Below are positions 1-8,520 of a stretch of DNA of 57,742 bases, one piece after another. This DNA is from Bacillota bacterium. GTDB lineage: Bacteria > Bacillota > Clostridia > Lachnospirales > Lachnospiraceae. A model generated the notes under the pieces. That model was not told the origin of the DNA. It ran no database searches and saw only the letters and a list, made by a program, of their open reading frames with translations. The DNA lies in the NCBI GenBank assembly GCA_023450835.1, contig JAEXGM010000036.1, forward strand, positions 1 through 57,742, given 5' to 3'. Position numbers and translations under genes: made by a program. The stretch's first letter is position 1. The number at the start of each line of letters is the position of its first letter.

Positions 1-885
1 CTATTCTTTTACCGCCCCTACTGTCAGACCTTTCGCAAAATACTTCTGAAAAAACGGAAATATAATCAGCATAGGACCCGCCGCAACAATACACATGGCA
101 AATCTTATGGTTTCAGAAGGCAGATTGGAAAGATTGATACTGATACCTGCAACCGGCGAGCTCTCGGCCATATCTTTTATAAATTGTACCTCCCTTAATA
201 TCTGTTGAAGCAAAAACTGTAGCGAATACAGGTTTTTACTTCTGATATAAATCAAAGCAGTATTCCAATCATTCCACCTGGCCAGTAAGTTTAATAAGGA
301 AACCGTGGCTATTACCGGTTTTGACAGGGGAAGGACAATTTTATAAAACACCTGCAGCTCTCTGGCTCCGTCAATCTTAGCAGATTCAACAAGTGAAGGC
401 GGTAATCCCTGGAAGAAAGACCTGATTATGATAATGTGAAATGCATTTGCCAGATTGGGCAGTATGTACACCCAGATATTATCCTGCAGATGCAGATATT
501 TAGTCATTAATATATAAGTAGGAATCAATCCTCCAGAAAACAACATTGTAAAAATAATAAAAAACGTCACCGGCTTTTTATATTTGTAATTAGCCCTGGA
601 TAAGGGATAGGCCATCAAAGTCATAACAATCATACTGAGCACTGTGGCTATCAAGGAATAGATGATTGTTACTTTATAGGAATTCAGCAATTGTCCCGGG
701 CTTTTCATAACATATTTATACGCTTCCAGTGAAATCTTTGAAGGAAACAGCTTATATCCATTGGCCAAAAGTGTCTGCTCATCTGTAATAGAGGCAGATA
801 TAATCAAGATAAACGGCACGATAAAACACAGTGAAAATAATATAAAAAAGATATTTACAGGTATATTGGCTCTCTTACTTTTCAT
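1..885 (-). CDS. Carbohydrate ABC transporter permease, YtcP/LplC type
   Basis: Inner-membrane permease (294 aa) of a CUT1-type sugar importer, acting with the LplB-type permease just upstream. Hydrophobic segments run through the whole length (the first is NIFFILFSLCFIVPFILI), and the family EAA loop with ESAKIDGA lies about two thirds along. The C-terminus LTVGAVKE is typical of YtcP-like proteins, so the gene is complete although its stop codon is at the window edge. The start chosen is the ATG preceded by AGGAGAG; an ATG seven codons upstream has no ribosome site. The binding protein expected for this system is not in the window and may lie past the left edge. The substrate is unknown; neighbouring genes suggest plant polysaccharide oligomers. 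Confidence 0.9.
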   Translation of the reverse strand: MKSKRANIPVNIFFILFSLCFIVPFILIISASITDEQTLLANGYKLFPSKISLEAYKYVMKSPGQLLNSYKVTIIYSLIATVLSMIVMTLMAYPLSRANYKYKKPVTFFIIFTMLFSGGLIPTYILMTKYLHLQDNIWVYILPNLANAFHIIIIRSFFQGLPPSLVESAKIDGARELQVFYKIVLPLSKPVIATVSLLNLLARWNDWNTALIYIRSKNLYSLQFLLQQILREVQFIKDMAESSPVAGISINLSNLPSETIRFAMCIVAAGPMLIIFPFFQKYFAKGLTVGAVKE

Positions 886-962
886 AGTTGACTCTCCTAA
901 AGGCATATCCTTAGCCGGTAAACAACCGCGCAGAATACTGCCGCAAAAATGTGAATTAAGTT

Positions 963-1919
963 TCAGAACAATGAGTTTTCCGGTGAAATCTTCTTAACAA
1001 TCTTATTAGTCGCCACCACCATAATCAATCCGACAAATGACTGGAAAAGACCTACCGCAGTGGTGATACCGATGTCATCACCGGTCTGCAGCCCACGGTA
1101 TATGTATGTGTCAATGATATCCGTTGTGGGATAGAGCAGCCCGACATTACGGGGTATATTATAGAAAAGTCCGAAATCACCTTTGATAACATTTCCTACA
1201 TGGAGAATTGTCAGTACGATCATCAGCGGAACCAGGGAGGGAATTGTAATATACCTGACCTGTTTCCATTTGCTTGCCCCATCCACCGTCGCCGCTTCAA
1301 AGAGCTGTTCGTCTATGCCCATCAAAGCCGCATAATACATAATACAGTTTAACCCAACGGTCTTCCAAACATTGACCAGGGGCAATATAACGACCCAGTA
1401 TTTGGGCTCCAGATACCAATCAACACTTTTGATTCCAAAAAACTGAAGAACCTGATTCAGTATGCCCATATTCGGTTCCAGTAAGATGTAAGTGATGTAG
1501 CCGACAATGACCCAGGATAAAAAATGGGGCAGTATCATGGTTGTCTGATAAAACTTTAATGCCAGTCTATTTTTTATTTCGTACAGAAGGATTGCTATCG
1601 CTACGGAACAAACAATTCCCAATATAATAAAAGCCAAGCCATATCCGATGGTATTTCTGGCAATTCTCCAGGCATCCTGGGAGGTAAAAAAGAATTTAAA
1701 ATTCCGGAAGCCGACCCACTTGCTTCCTAATATGCCCAGATTGTTACGATAGTCCTTAAATGCAATGATAACACCAAGCATCGGCAGGTAACTAAACACC
1801 AGAAAAAAGAGAATACCGGGGACTAACATCACAGACAGCTCGAAATTATCTCTAAAGGTCCTCCATCTGCTTTTCCTATTTATTGTTAAATTTACTTGTT
1901 CCTTTCTTGTTTTCGCCAT
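963..1919 (-). CDS. Carbohydrate ABC transporter permease, LplB type
   Basis: First permease (318 aa) of the sugar importer, membrane-embedded, with about six helices and the EAA-loop motif EAATVDGASKWKQ, which contacts the ATPase. It precedes the YtcP-type permease by 77 nt on the same strand, the usual LplB-LplC order. The start is placed at the ATG of MAKTRKEQ, with GGAAAGG upstream; a GTG four codons earlier would overlap that site. The promoter candidate is the repeat at 1989-2039, shared with the beta-helix gene. The shared ATPase of such systems is commonly encoded elsewhere and none is seen here. The family is clear, the sugar is not. Confidence 0.9.
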   Translation of the reverse strand: MAKTRKEQVNLTINRKSRWRTFRDNFELSVMLVPGILFFLVFSYLPMLGVIIAFKDYRNNLGILGSKWVGFRNFKFFFTSQDAWRIARNTIGYGLAFIILGIVCSVAIAILLYEIKNRLALKFYQTTMILPHFLSWVIVGYITYILLEPNMGILNQVLQFFGIKSVDWYLEPKYWVVILPLVNVWKTVGLNCIMYYAALMGIDEQLFEAATVDGASKWKQVRYITIPSLVPLMIVLTILHVGNVIKGDFGLFYNIPRNVGLLYPTTDIIDTYIYRGLQTGDDIGITTAVGLFQSFVGLIMVVATNKIVKKISPENSLF

Positions 1920-1988
1920 AAGCCCAAACACCTTTCCGTCACTTTGTATAATTATTCTTGTTCTTTCTGTAGTTCATTATATCTCTTC

Positions 1989-2039
1989 AACAAATCGCGA
2001 ACAATAATAGATATTTAACATTACCGCAGTATTTTAACC
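1989..2039 (-). promoter_or_regulatory. Shared promoter repeat, copy 1 (upstream of permease operon)
   Basis: This 51-bp segment matches 5280-5330 at 43 of 51 positions by eye. Read on the minus strand it holds GGTTAAAATACT, a second half-site ATGTTAAATAT and then TATTAT, about 85 nt before the permease start. There is no TTGACA-like -35. I infer an activator-dependent promoter. Confidence 0.5.
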
Positions 2040-2116
2040 AACCTGTTTTTAGGTTCTGATACCACTTTGGATAGGAGATATTGCTATATCCGCCTATAAG
2101 CACTTTTTGACTGAAG

Positions 2117-2202
2117 AGCAAAAGGCTGCTGCAAAATAAAATCCTGCGGAACGTGATGTACCTCACACTCCACAGGACCTTATTTGCAACAGCCTTTTTG
2201 CT
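2117..2202 (-). terminator. Long hairpin terminator of the beta-helix gene
   Basis: The outer arms AGCAAAAGGCTG and CAGCCTTTTTGCT pair and the stem continues inward with TGCAAAATAA against TTATTTGCA. It lies 24 nt past the stop of the beta-helix gene and ahead of the promoter repeat of the next operon, so it probably ends the upstream transcript. Confidence 0.6.
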
Positions 2203-2226
2203 AATCACGAAAGCCTTCCGTTTTTA

Positions 2227-5031
2227 TTAAAGGATATTCGTGATATCGCCGATGTTTTGGATAATATCATCATATACTTCTGATTTATCCTTAACCGCTT
2301 TTAATTTCTCCAGAGCATTGAGCAGTTTGTCCGCTTTATTGTCCGAATTTGTCTTATCGTTCGGATATGTATTATCGTCCGAATTTGTATTATTGTCCAT
2401 ACTTGTATTATCGTCCGGACTCGTCTTCTCGTCCATACTTGCATTGCTGCTCTGGTACTCCGTCCAGACAGCTTTACAGATATCAATACTTGCATCCAGA
2501 ATATACTCAAACTGCTCCTTGTTTATTATCTTCGGCTCCATTATTCTGGCTTTTACCATAAATAACTCCATCTCAATCAAAGCTTTTTTATACTGAGCCT
2601 TTTCCAGGCATTCCATCACAGTATTCAGGTCTTTTATTAACGGATTTCTAAGACTGTCTTTGATGTCCAGATTATATACATAATCCTTTAGAGCATCCGC
2701 TTGTGCTATCGCAGGCACTCCCCTTGGCCCGTAATCACTCATGCTGTGGTTCTTAAAAAATGGCATCTGGCCGAACAAAGCAAGCCCGTCCTGCAGCTCA
2801 TAATTGCCGCTTCCATATCCAATAAACCCCGGATCTGTGGTCACAGCAATGTTATTCGTGCCAAGCATAAGCTCTTTTGCCCCTCTGGCACCGCTTGGCA
2901 GAGGGGTGCCATTTATCAGGCTCAGAGGGAACTTCAGGTTCACGGTCAGATTCTCATCAAATACATTGGTCGCTACAGCCGCATAAAATTCCTGGTCAAA
3001 GGTTAAAAGTTCCGGATACCTGGCAGCATAAACAGGCTTTGCCGCATAGGTTCTCACAAGCTCCAGCCTTCTGTTGGTTTCCGTATCTGCCGTATTCCAT
3101 GTCATGTCAGGTTTATAGCTGTCAAATCCCCAATAGGTAGCAGAACAGTCCAGGAACAAATTGCCCTTTATCGTATTTCGTGTTCCCTGGGCTCTTACGG
3201 CAACAACATTATTCGCTTTGTCTGATCCGATATTGGCAAAGATGTTATTGTAGAGCTGAAGTGCATGCCCGTTATTATCTGTTCTGATTCCGCATACGTT
3301 AAACTGTTTGATGTATTCTCCCACCGGATAAATACCCAGATTGTAGATATAATTATTCCGGAACACGGAGCCCCTCTGCTGAGGGCTGATTTCATTGCGC
3401 GTATAGATAGCATCCATATCCAGACATTCTTTTACCGCATCGTGAATTTTATTATATTCAAAAATATGGTCATTTCCGCCAAAGTTTAAAATACAATGGG
3501 GACCGTCATAGATATCATTGTATGCAACCCTGCACCCGACGCCCTGTAAAGCGATTGCCGGGTTATAAGCCCGGTGCTGGTACCCAATTCTATGGATGGT
3601 ATTGCTGATTATCGTATTTTCACTTGAGGTAAGAGTCTCATAGTCTCCCCCTGACATAAAGATACCTGTTCCGCCGATATTTTTTATCTCATTATTCTCT
3701 ATTTTAAGCTTTGTCCCTCGAAATATCAGACCGCCTTGTCCAAAATTACGTATCTGACAGTTCCGGAATTCTATTCCTTCCACCCCCGGCCCGTCATCCA
3801 AAAACCCATCCCATATATGTCCGGGAAATACTTGGGCTTCCGGATAATTCGAAGGATCGGAAAGTTTAAGATAGTTCGTAGACCCGGGATCAAAGATTGC
3901 CGGATTAGTGACATTATTTTTAGTCAGGAACTCACCGTAGGTCATCATTTTATAATCTTTTGTAGTTCCCAGGGCCGCATAGCCTCTTCCTCCCTCAATG
4001 GTCATATTCGTCACTTCAATGTTTTTTGCTCCGTTAAAGTAAAATATGGGGTTGCCTATGGTGGACAGTTCTATGGTGTACTTTTTCGCGGCAAAATCCT
4101 GGGGAGGAAGATAATAAAGTTTGCCTGCTTCTCTGTCAATGTAATACTCTCCGGTCTGGTCCATCTCCTCCAGTAGATTTTCCGCAAAATACCATCCATT
4201 GGTATAATAAGTCTTTATTTTTCCTTCTTTTAGCTTGATTTTTTTCTCCGCTGTATCTATTTTCTCTACGGGGTAATAATTATTTTCATAATTGATGGAC
4301 AACGTACCGCATATCCATACGTCCTTCGCATTTGCCCAGTAGGAGGGCCGCTCGTTGTCATATTTGAATGCCAGTTCCTCCGGTAGAAGATTTTTATTAT
4401 CTACCGGAATGGTTCCTGTATTGGGATAGCGTGCAAGTGTCTGGTTCTCTCCGTCCACTATCAACTCGGAAGCCATATACTGCCCTTTATTAAAGTAATG
4501 ATATCCCCTCGTATTCAGTACGCCGTACTCCGTGATACCATGGGCTCTTAAGTCTGCCACCACCACTTTACCGGCAGCTGACTGATCAATAATCGGAGCT
4601 TTCTCTTCATCACTAATAGGCCGGAACCAGCTTTGATCTATAGGCTTTCCTCCCGAGAGTCTGACTGTTTCCCCCGGATATGCCGTATATGTAATCTTTC
4701 CCTCCTCATAGCCCGAATCCTCCGGTCCAAAAACCAGAGAATCATAGATATAATAGGTCCCCTCCCTAAGATATACCTTTGCACCGCCTTCCGGCAGACC
4801 TCCCCCGGCAATCAGTGCTCTTACTGCCTCCTTTGCCCTTTGTATTGTCTTGAATGGAGCCTTTTTACTGCCAGTATTACTGTCATTGCCGTTATTATCA
4901 ACATAGAAGCTGATAAAAGCAGCTGAGGCTGACGGCAAAGTAATATTGCCCGACGCATAGCCGGTCAAGCTCATAGATGCCGCCATAAACAGTGTTAGCA
5001 TGATACCAAAAGCTTTTTTAAACTTTTTCAA
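2227..5031 (-). CDS. Secreted right-handed parallel beta-helix protein
   Basis: Secreted protein of 934 aa, probably a polysaccharide-active enzyme or binding protein. The N-terminus KKFKKAFGIMLTLFMAASM is a signal peptide. The next segment, FYVDNNGNDSNTGS followed by APFKTIQRAKEAV, is the usual opening of pectate-lyase-like beta-helix proteins. Asn-rich coils (NNEIKNIGGTGIFMSG, YNDIYDGPHCILNFGG) follow through the middle. The last quarter has an Asp/Asn/Thr-rich hexapeptide array and a short helical tail. The start is a TTG with AGGAGGG six nt upstream; an in-frame ATG 45 nt earlier lacks a ribosome site. The two permeases follow on the same strand, so it may process the imported glycan. I cannot assign a CAZy family; GH141-like or polysaccharide-lyase-like are possible. 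Confidence 0.8.
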   Translation of the reverse strand: MKKFKKAFGIMLTLFMAASMSLTGYASGNITLPSASAAFISFYVDNNGNDSNTGSKKAPFKTIQRAKEAVRALIAGGGLPEGGAKVYLREGTYYIYDSLVFGPEDSGYEEGKITYTAYPGETVRLSGGKPIDQSWFRPISDEEKAPIIDQSAAGKVVVADLRAHGITEYGVLNTRGYHYFNKGQYMASELIVDGENQTLARYPNTGTIPVDNKNLLPEELAFKYDNERPSYWANAKDVWICGTLSINYENNYYPVEKIDTAEKKIKLKEGKIKTYYTNGWYFAENLLEEMDQTGEYYIDREAGKLYYLPPQDFAAKKYTIELSTIGNPIFYFNGAKNIEVTNMTIEGGRGYAALGTTKDYKMMTYGEFLTKNNVTNPAIFDPGSTNYLKLSDPSNYPEAQVFPGHIWDGFLDDGPGVEGIEFRNCQIRNFGQGGLIFRGTKLKIENNEIKNIGGTGIFMSGGDYETLTSSENTIISNTIHRIGYQHRAYNPAIALQGVGCRVAYNDIYDGPHCILNFGGNDHIFEYNKIHDAVKECLDMDAIYTRNEISPQQRGSVFRNNYIYNLGIYPVGEYIKQFNVCGIRTDNNGHALQLYNNIFANIGSDKANNVVAVRAQGTRNTIKGNLFLDCSATYWGFDSYKPDMTWNTADTETNRRLELVRTYAAKPVYAARYPELLTFDQEFYAAVATNVFDENLTVNLKFPLSLINGTPLPSGARGAKELMLGTNNIAVTTDPGFIGYGSGNYELQDGLALFGQMPFFKNHSMSDYGPRGVPAIAQADALKDYVYNLDIKDSLRNPLIKDLNTVMECLEKAQYKKALIEMELFMVKARIMEPKIINKEQFEYILDASIDICKAVWTEYQSSNASMDEKTSPDDNTSMDNNTNSDDNTYPNDKTNSDNKADKLLNALEKLKAVKDKSEVYDDIIQNIGDITNIL
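2330..2440 (-). repeat. In-frame 18-bp repeats coding Asp/Asn/Thr hexapeptides
   Basis: About six hexapeptide units (MDEKTS, PDDNTS, MDNNTN, SDDNTY, PNDKTN, SDNKAD) are encoded by an 18-bp period near the C-terminus of the beta-helix protein. They look like an acidic flexible linker before a predicted helical tail of about 35 residues. Unit number may vary between strains. Confidence 0.7.
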
Positions 5032-5279
5032 TTGAATCCCTCCTAAATTTAATTTATTTAATAAAGGACGTCCCATTATTAACCTTCAAAATCAAAAAAC
5101 TTATGGAGCTTCATTCTATTTTCTATGCATGCAATTATTTTCTATGGATAATTAATATTTATTTATTATCTGTTTTCTGTTTTTTATGGTATTAGTACAG
5201 AAAAAGTATTCACCGCTCTGATTTATTTTAAAAAATGTTTATATTTTTCTCTCTTATATGTATAAAATTATAAATTTTT

Positions 5280-5330
5280 AACAAATTTCTGGCAATAATA
5301 CATATTTAACATTACAGTAGTATTTTAACC
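5280..5330 (-). promoter_or_regulatory. Shared promoter repeat, copy 2 (upstream of beta-helix gene)
   Basis: Direct repeat of 1989-2039, in the same orientation relative to the downstream gene. On the minus strand the block is GGTTAAAATACT, then ATGTTAAATAT, then TATTAT. It lies about 250-300 nt before the TTG start. Confidence 0.5.
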
Positions 5331-5344
5331 TGTTAACAATAAAT

Positions 5345-5492
5345 AAAAGAGCAGTCTCTCTCCCGTTCTTATACTGACCTTAAGACTCATTGCCAAGTTC
5401 GCATGTATTGATTCTACAAAAACCGGTCACATACAGAACTTGACAGCATTTCTTTCAGAAAGTACAGAACAGAATAACAAGACTGCTCTTTT
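5345..5492 (-). terminator. Inverted repeat with 13-bp perfect ends, probable terminator
   Basis: AAAAGAGCAGTCT at the left is matched exactly by AGACTGCTCTTTT at the right, with a nested CAAGTTC/GAACTTG pair inside. Read on the minus strand it follows the dipeptidase stop by 57 nt and ends in CTCTTTTATTTATT, so a long-loop terminator is the simplest reading. A small mobile element is the alternative. Confidence 0.55.
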
Positions 5493-5548
5493 CGTTACGA
5501 TAAGCGGATAATGTTCCTTCTATATCCGTTATTTTATACAGTTATTTT

Positions 5549-6526
5549 TTATAACAACTCCTTATATACCTTTAATACATTTTTATAGAATATCGCCTCT
5601 ATTTCGGTATTGGAAAGTCCCGCCTTTTTCAGTGCATCTGCCAGAAGCGGCATACAGGAGCCATCCTTTAGCTCATCATGCCCCGGAATACCATCAAAAT
5701 CCGAGCCTAACCCGATACATTCATATCCACCGACATTACGTATATGAAGGATATGTTTTACAATGGCAGAAATTGTTCCGGCACTTTCATCTTCTCCCAG
5801 AAAGACCGGATAAAAATTCATTCCCGTAACGCCGCCTCTGCCGGCTAATTTATAAATCATATCGTCCGTTAAATTCCTTACATGAGGACAGATGCTTCTG
5901 GCATTGGAATGGCTTGCCACAAAAGGTTTCTTAGTGTGCTCAAGTACCTGATAAAAGCCTGCGTCCGACAGATGGGACACATCAATAATCATTCCCATAT
6001 TCTCCATCTCCTGTACAAATTCCACTCCGAAATCGGTCAGGCCGTTTACTGTATTAGGCGTATGCCAGTCCGTCATACCATCCCTTACCGTAACATTGGG
6101 GTAGCCAATGCCATTCTCATGATTCCAGGTCAGCGTCAGCATCCTGACTCCCAGCCTGTAGAAATTCCTCAGATGGGCAAGGCTTCCTCTGGTTACCCCT
6201 CCCTCTTCGATGGTCAGCATGGCCGACATCTTGCCGTTCTTTCTATTTTCTTCAATATCTTCATAGCGAAAGACCGGAGCTATTACATCCTCGTTCAGTT
6301 TCATCTGCCTGTAATAGAGGTCAATTAATTCCAGGCAATAGGAAAGTGCGTCTTCCCATTCTTTCAGGTTCACGAACATAGCGAAGTTCTGCAGAAGGTA
6401 ATCCCCTTTTTTCATCTTCTCAATGTCAAGATGCAGCTCGCTCCTTGCCAGTGTATCCGCCCTTCCTTCTTTCATTCTTGCAAATAACTCTGAGATGGTA
6501 TCACAATGCATATCTATTATTTTCAT
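5549..6526 (-). CDS. Membrane dipeptidase, peptidase family M19
   Basis: Zinc dipeptidase of 325 aa that cleaves dipeptides, often with a D-residue, in the cytoplasm. Metal-ligand motifs are visible: HCDT at residues 7-10, IEEG, then DVSHLSDAGF and VASHSNARS in the middle and GLGSDFDGI near the end. Length is normal for the family and there is no signal peptide. The start ATG has GAGGAG just upstream. It lies 132 nt downstream of the NlpC/P60 gene on the same strand. Known gut-Firmicute and Bacillus pathways pair such enzymes to break murein peptides into amino acids, and I infer that role here. Confidence 0.92.
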   Translation of the reverse strand: MKIIDMHCDTISELFARMKEGRADTLARSELHLDIEKMKKGDYLLQNFAMFVNLKEWEDALSYCLELIDLYYRQMKLNEDVIAPVFRYEDIEENRKNGKMSAMLTIEEGGVTRGSLAHLRNFYRLGVRMLTLTWNHENGIGYPNVTVRDGMTDWHTPNTVNGLTDFGVEFVQEMENMGMIIDVSHLSDAGFYQVLEHTKKPFVASHSNARSICPHVRNLTDDMIYKLAGRGGVTGMNFYPVFLGEDESAGTISAIVKHILHIRNVGGYECIGLGSDFDGIPGHDELKDGSCMPLLADALKKAGLSNTEIEAIFYKNVLKVYKELL

Positions 6527-6658
6527 ATGCTCCTCTTTCCGGGTCCAAATCCCCTCTTGCTATTTTATCTGTTAAATCCTTTACTTGCGCTGTAAAATAT
6601 CCCTTGAATAACCTTGATAATGCCCTATAACGCACAAATCACATTACGAAAAACGCCT

Positions 6659-7483
6659 TTATGTAAATATACTCCCGACCTCTACTAACCGCAGGGCAAG
6701 GTCCTCCCGGTATAACGGGTCCTCTGGGTTAAGGCTGTTAATCACCACGCCGTCACTGCCCTTTCTGGCTGTAGAGTGGATGTATCTATCCTCTCCCAGG
6801 TACATTGCCACATGGCCTCCGAAAAATAATAAATCCCCCGGTTGTTTTTGTTCCGGCGGTATAGATTTTATCGGATATCCTTCCTTGATGGACGCATCCC
6901 GGTATATGGTTATCCCATTCATTTGATATGCCATAAAGGTAAGCCCGGAACAATCTAACCCCAAGGGACTTTTTCCGCCCCAACGGTACTGGCAGCCCCT
7001 ATAAGAAAGTGCCGTCTGTATGATATCATACCGCAATTTTTCTTCCTTTTCCAGCAAATAATCGACATTATATTCTCCTAATAAACCAATTTTGGCATAC
7101 CCGGTTTCACCGTCCGCCAGCCCCACCTTTATATATCCCTGTGAATCTGCCTCTCCCAGTACCGAAAGAAATGCTCCTCTGCACAGGGTTATCAGAATCT
7201 CTCCTCTGACGGAAGGGACGGCAATAATATCTGCGAAAGAATTTATCACCAGCATTTTACAGGAATCCTCCCATGCCCTTACCTTACATTCCTCCCTTAT
7301 CAGATTTTTATTCTGTGTATACCCCTCATAGCCGTAATCCGTTCTGATATGGCAGAATCCATTCCTCATTTCTTTTAGAATCGTGACCTTTCCTCCATAG
7401 AAATCTTCATCTAAGAGTTCACCTCTTTTGTCTGGGTCTTTTCTTAGAGGAGCAATTGCTGTATTTATAATAGCCGTATCCAC
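6659..7483 (-). CDS. NlpC/P60 peptidase with SH3-like domains (YkfC-like)
   Basis: A 274-aa cysteine peptidase resembling gamma-D-glutamyl-L-diamino-acid endopeptidases such as YkfC. Residues 1-140 contain two SH3-like segments (GFCHIRTDYGYEGYTQ and GYIKVGLADGETGYAK). Residues 150-274 are the NlpC/P60 domain, with Cys178 in LDCSGL, His224 in GGHVAMYLG and His236 in YIHSTA. No signal peptide is seen, so it probably works in the cytoplasm on imported murein peptides, releasing dipeptides for the M19 enzyme encoded next. The start is a GTG with GGGAGAG eight nt before it. Confidence 0.9.
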   Translation of the reverse strand: MDTAIINTAIAPLRKDPDKRGELLDEDFYGGKVTILKEMRNGFCHIRTDYGYEGYTQNKNLIREECKVRAWEDSCKMLVINSFADIIAVPSVRGEILITLCRGAFLSVLGEADSQGYIKVGLADGETGYAKIGLLGEYNVDYLLEKEEKLRYDIIQTALSYRGCQYRWGGKSPLGLDCSGLTFMAYQMNGITIYRDASIKEGYPIKSIPPEQKQPGDLLFFGGHVAMYLGEDRYIHSTARKGSDGVVINSLNPEDPLYREDLALRLVEVGSIFT

Positions 7484-7803
7484 GAAATATACTCTCCCTT
7501 ACATATCTGCTGTTTCATCTTATTCCTGCCGCATTTTAATCATTCGTAAAAGTACATTTATCAAAGCATTGATATCCTTACAGTTCAGCCACTGTTTTAT
7601 ATAAAATAATTATAGCCAGCGTTACATATCCAATAACTTTGATGCGAATCATCGTCCATTTCATGATATCTTGAATTCAATATTATGCCAAACGGTAATC
7701 ACCCTTTGCATAAATGCAGGTAAGTCATTTGACAAATATATCCGCCGGTGTTATATTCGTAAGTATATTTATACACAGATTACACATACCGAAAGGAGAA
7801 CTT
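7484..7803. other. 320-bp divergent intergenic region
   Basis: Separates the minus-strand NlpC/P60 gene from the plus-strand HD-domain gene. The only clear element is the promoter at 7729-7757. No operator or hairpin stands out in the rest. Confidence 0.6.
7729..7757 (+). promoter_or_regulatory. Sigma-A promoter of the HD-domain gene
   Basis: TTGACA (7729-7734), a 17-nt spacer and TATATT (7752-7757), close to the housekeeping consensus. It lies about 47 nt upstream of the start codon. Confidence 0.75.
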
Positions 7804-8370
7804 ATGAGTTATATACCTACACCGGAACAAGCTTATGAAATCTTAAAAGATTACAATAAGGACGACTTTCATTTAAAACACGGCAGAATTGTAGCCGGAG
7901 TGATGGAGTATTTCGCCAAAGAATATGACCCTGAAAATACTGCCTACTGGAAGAGTGTCGGCATGCTCCATGATTTGGATTTTGAACTTTACCCTGAGGA
8001 GCATTGCATAAAATCACAGGAAATTATGAAAGAGCTTGATATAGACGAAAGCATAATACGTGCTACGGCAAGTCATGGATATCAGCTTACCGTGGATATT
8101 AAGCCTGAACGATATATGGAAAAGGTCCTGTATGCGGTGGACGAGCTTACCGGACTTATCGGTGCCGTAGCACTTATGAGGCCTTCAAGAAGCGTATCTG
8201 ACCTGGAAGTTAAGTCTGTTATGAAGAAATATAAAACAACGAATTTTGCTGCCGGCTGCAGCCGCGAGGTAATAGGCCGAGGGGCTGAAATGATGGAAGT
8301 GGAGCTGACAGAATTAATTAATAAAACGATACTGGCTATGAGAGACCTGATTCCTGAAATGGATATTTAA
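7804..8370 (+). CDS. HD-domain phosphohydrolase-like protein
   Basis: Cytoplasmic protein of 188 aa with an HD-type metal-binding fold. The histidine of HLKHGRIVAGVM, the motif MLHDLDFELYPEEHC and later ATASHGYQ fit the spacing of HD/HDIG hydrolases. The substrate is unknown; family members act on nucleotides or phosphoesters. The start ATG is preceded by GAAAGGAG at good spacing; an upstream in-frame ATG lies inside the promoter. Monocistronic: it has its own promoter, ends in a terminator and faces lacZ. Confidence 0.85.
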   Translation: MSYIPTPEQAYEILKDYNKDDFHLKHGRIVAGVMEYFAKEYDPENTAYWKSVGMLHDLDFELYPEEHCIKSQEIMKELDIDESIIRATASHGYQLTVDIKPERYMEKVLYAVDELTGLIGAVALMRPSRSVSDLEVKSVMKKYKTTNFAAGCSREVIGRGAEMMEVELTELINKTILAMRDLIPEMDI

Positions 8371-8388
8371 ACATTTATAAAAGCTTAT

Positions 8389-8431
8389 AAAAAGGAGAAA
8401 TACACTTTATACTTGTGTATTCCTCCTTTTT
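8389..8431. terminator. Bidirectional terminator between HD gene and lacZ
   Basis: A 17-bp stem with one mismatch: AAAAAGGAGAAATACAC pairs with GTGTATTCCTCCTTTTT across a nine-nt loop. A-run and T-run edges serve both converging genes. Confidence 0.85.
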
Positions 8432-8520
8432 ACTTCTAAGCTCCCTCTTACAAAGAATTGGCTTCTATAAGGATAAGTTCTTAATCCTACAATATTAGTT
8501 TCTTATGCTTATATATAAGT

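Larger units (their letters stand above)
5032..5548. other. 517-bp gene-free region
   Basis: AT-rich gap between the dipeptidase stop and the beta-helix start. It holds the promoter repeat (5280-5330) and the long inverted repeat (5345-5492), listed separately. No coding region is supported. The beta-helix mRNA leader would be about 250 nt. Confidence 0.7.

Noticed and set aside
5345..5492. MITE with terminal inverted repeats
   Set aside because: No target duplication or second copy seen; it follows the dipeptidase stop and ends T-rich, so a long-loop terminator is simpler.
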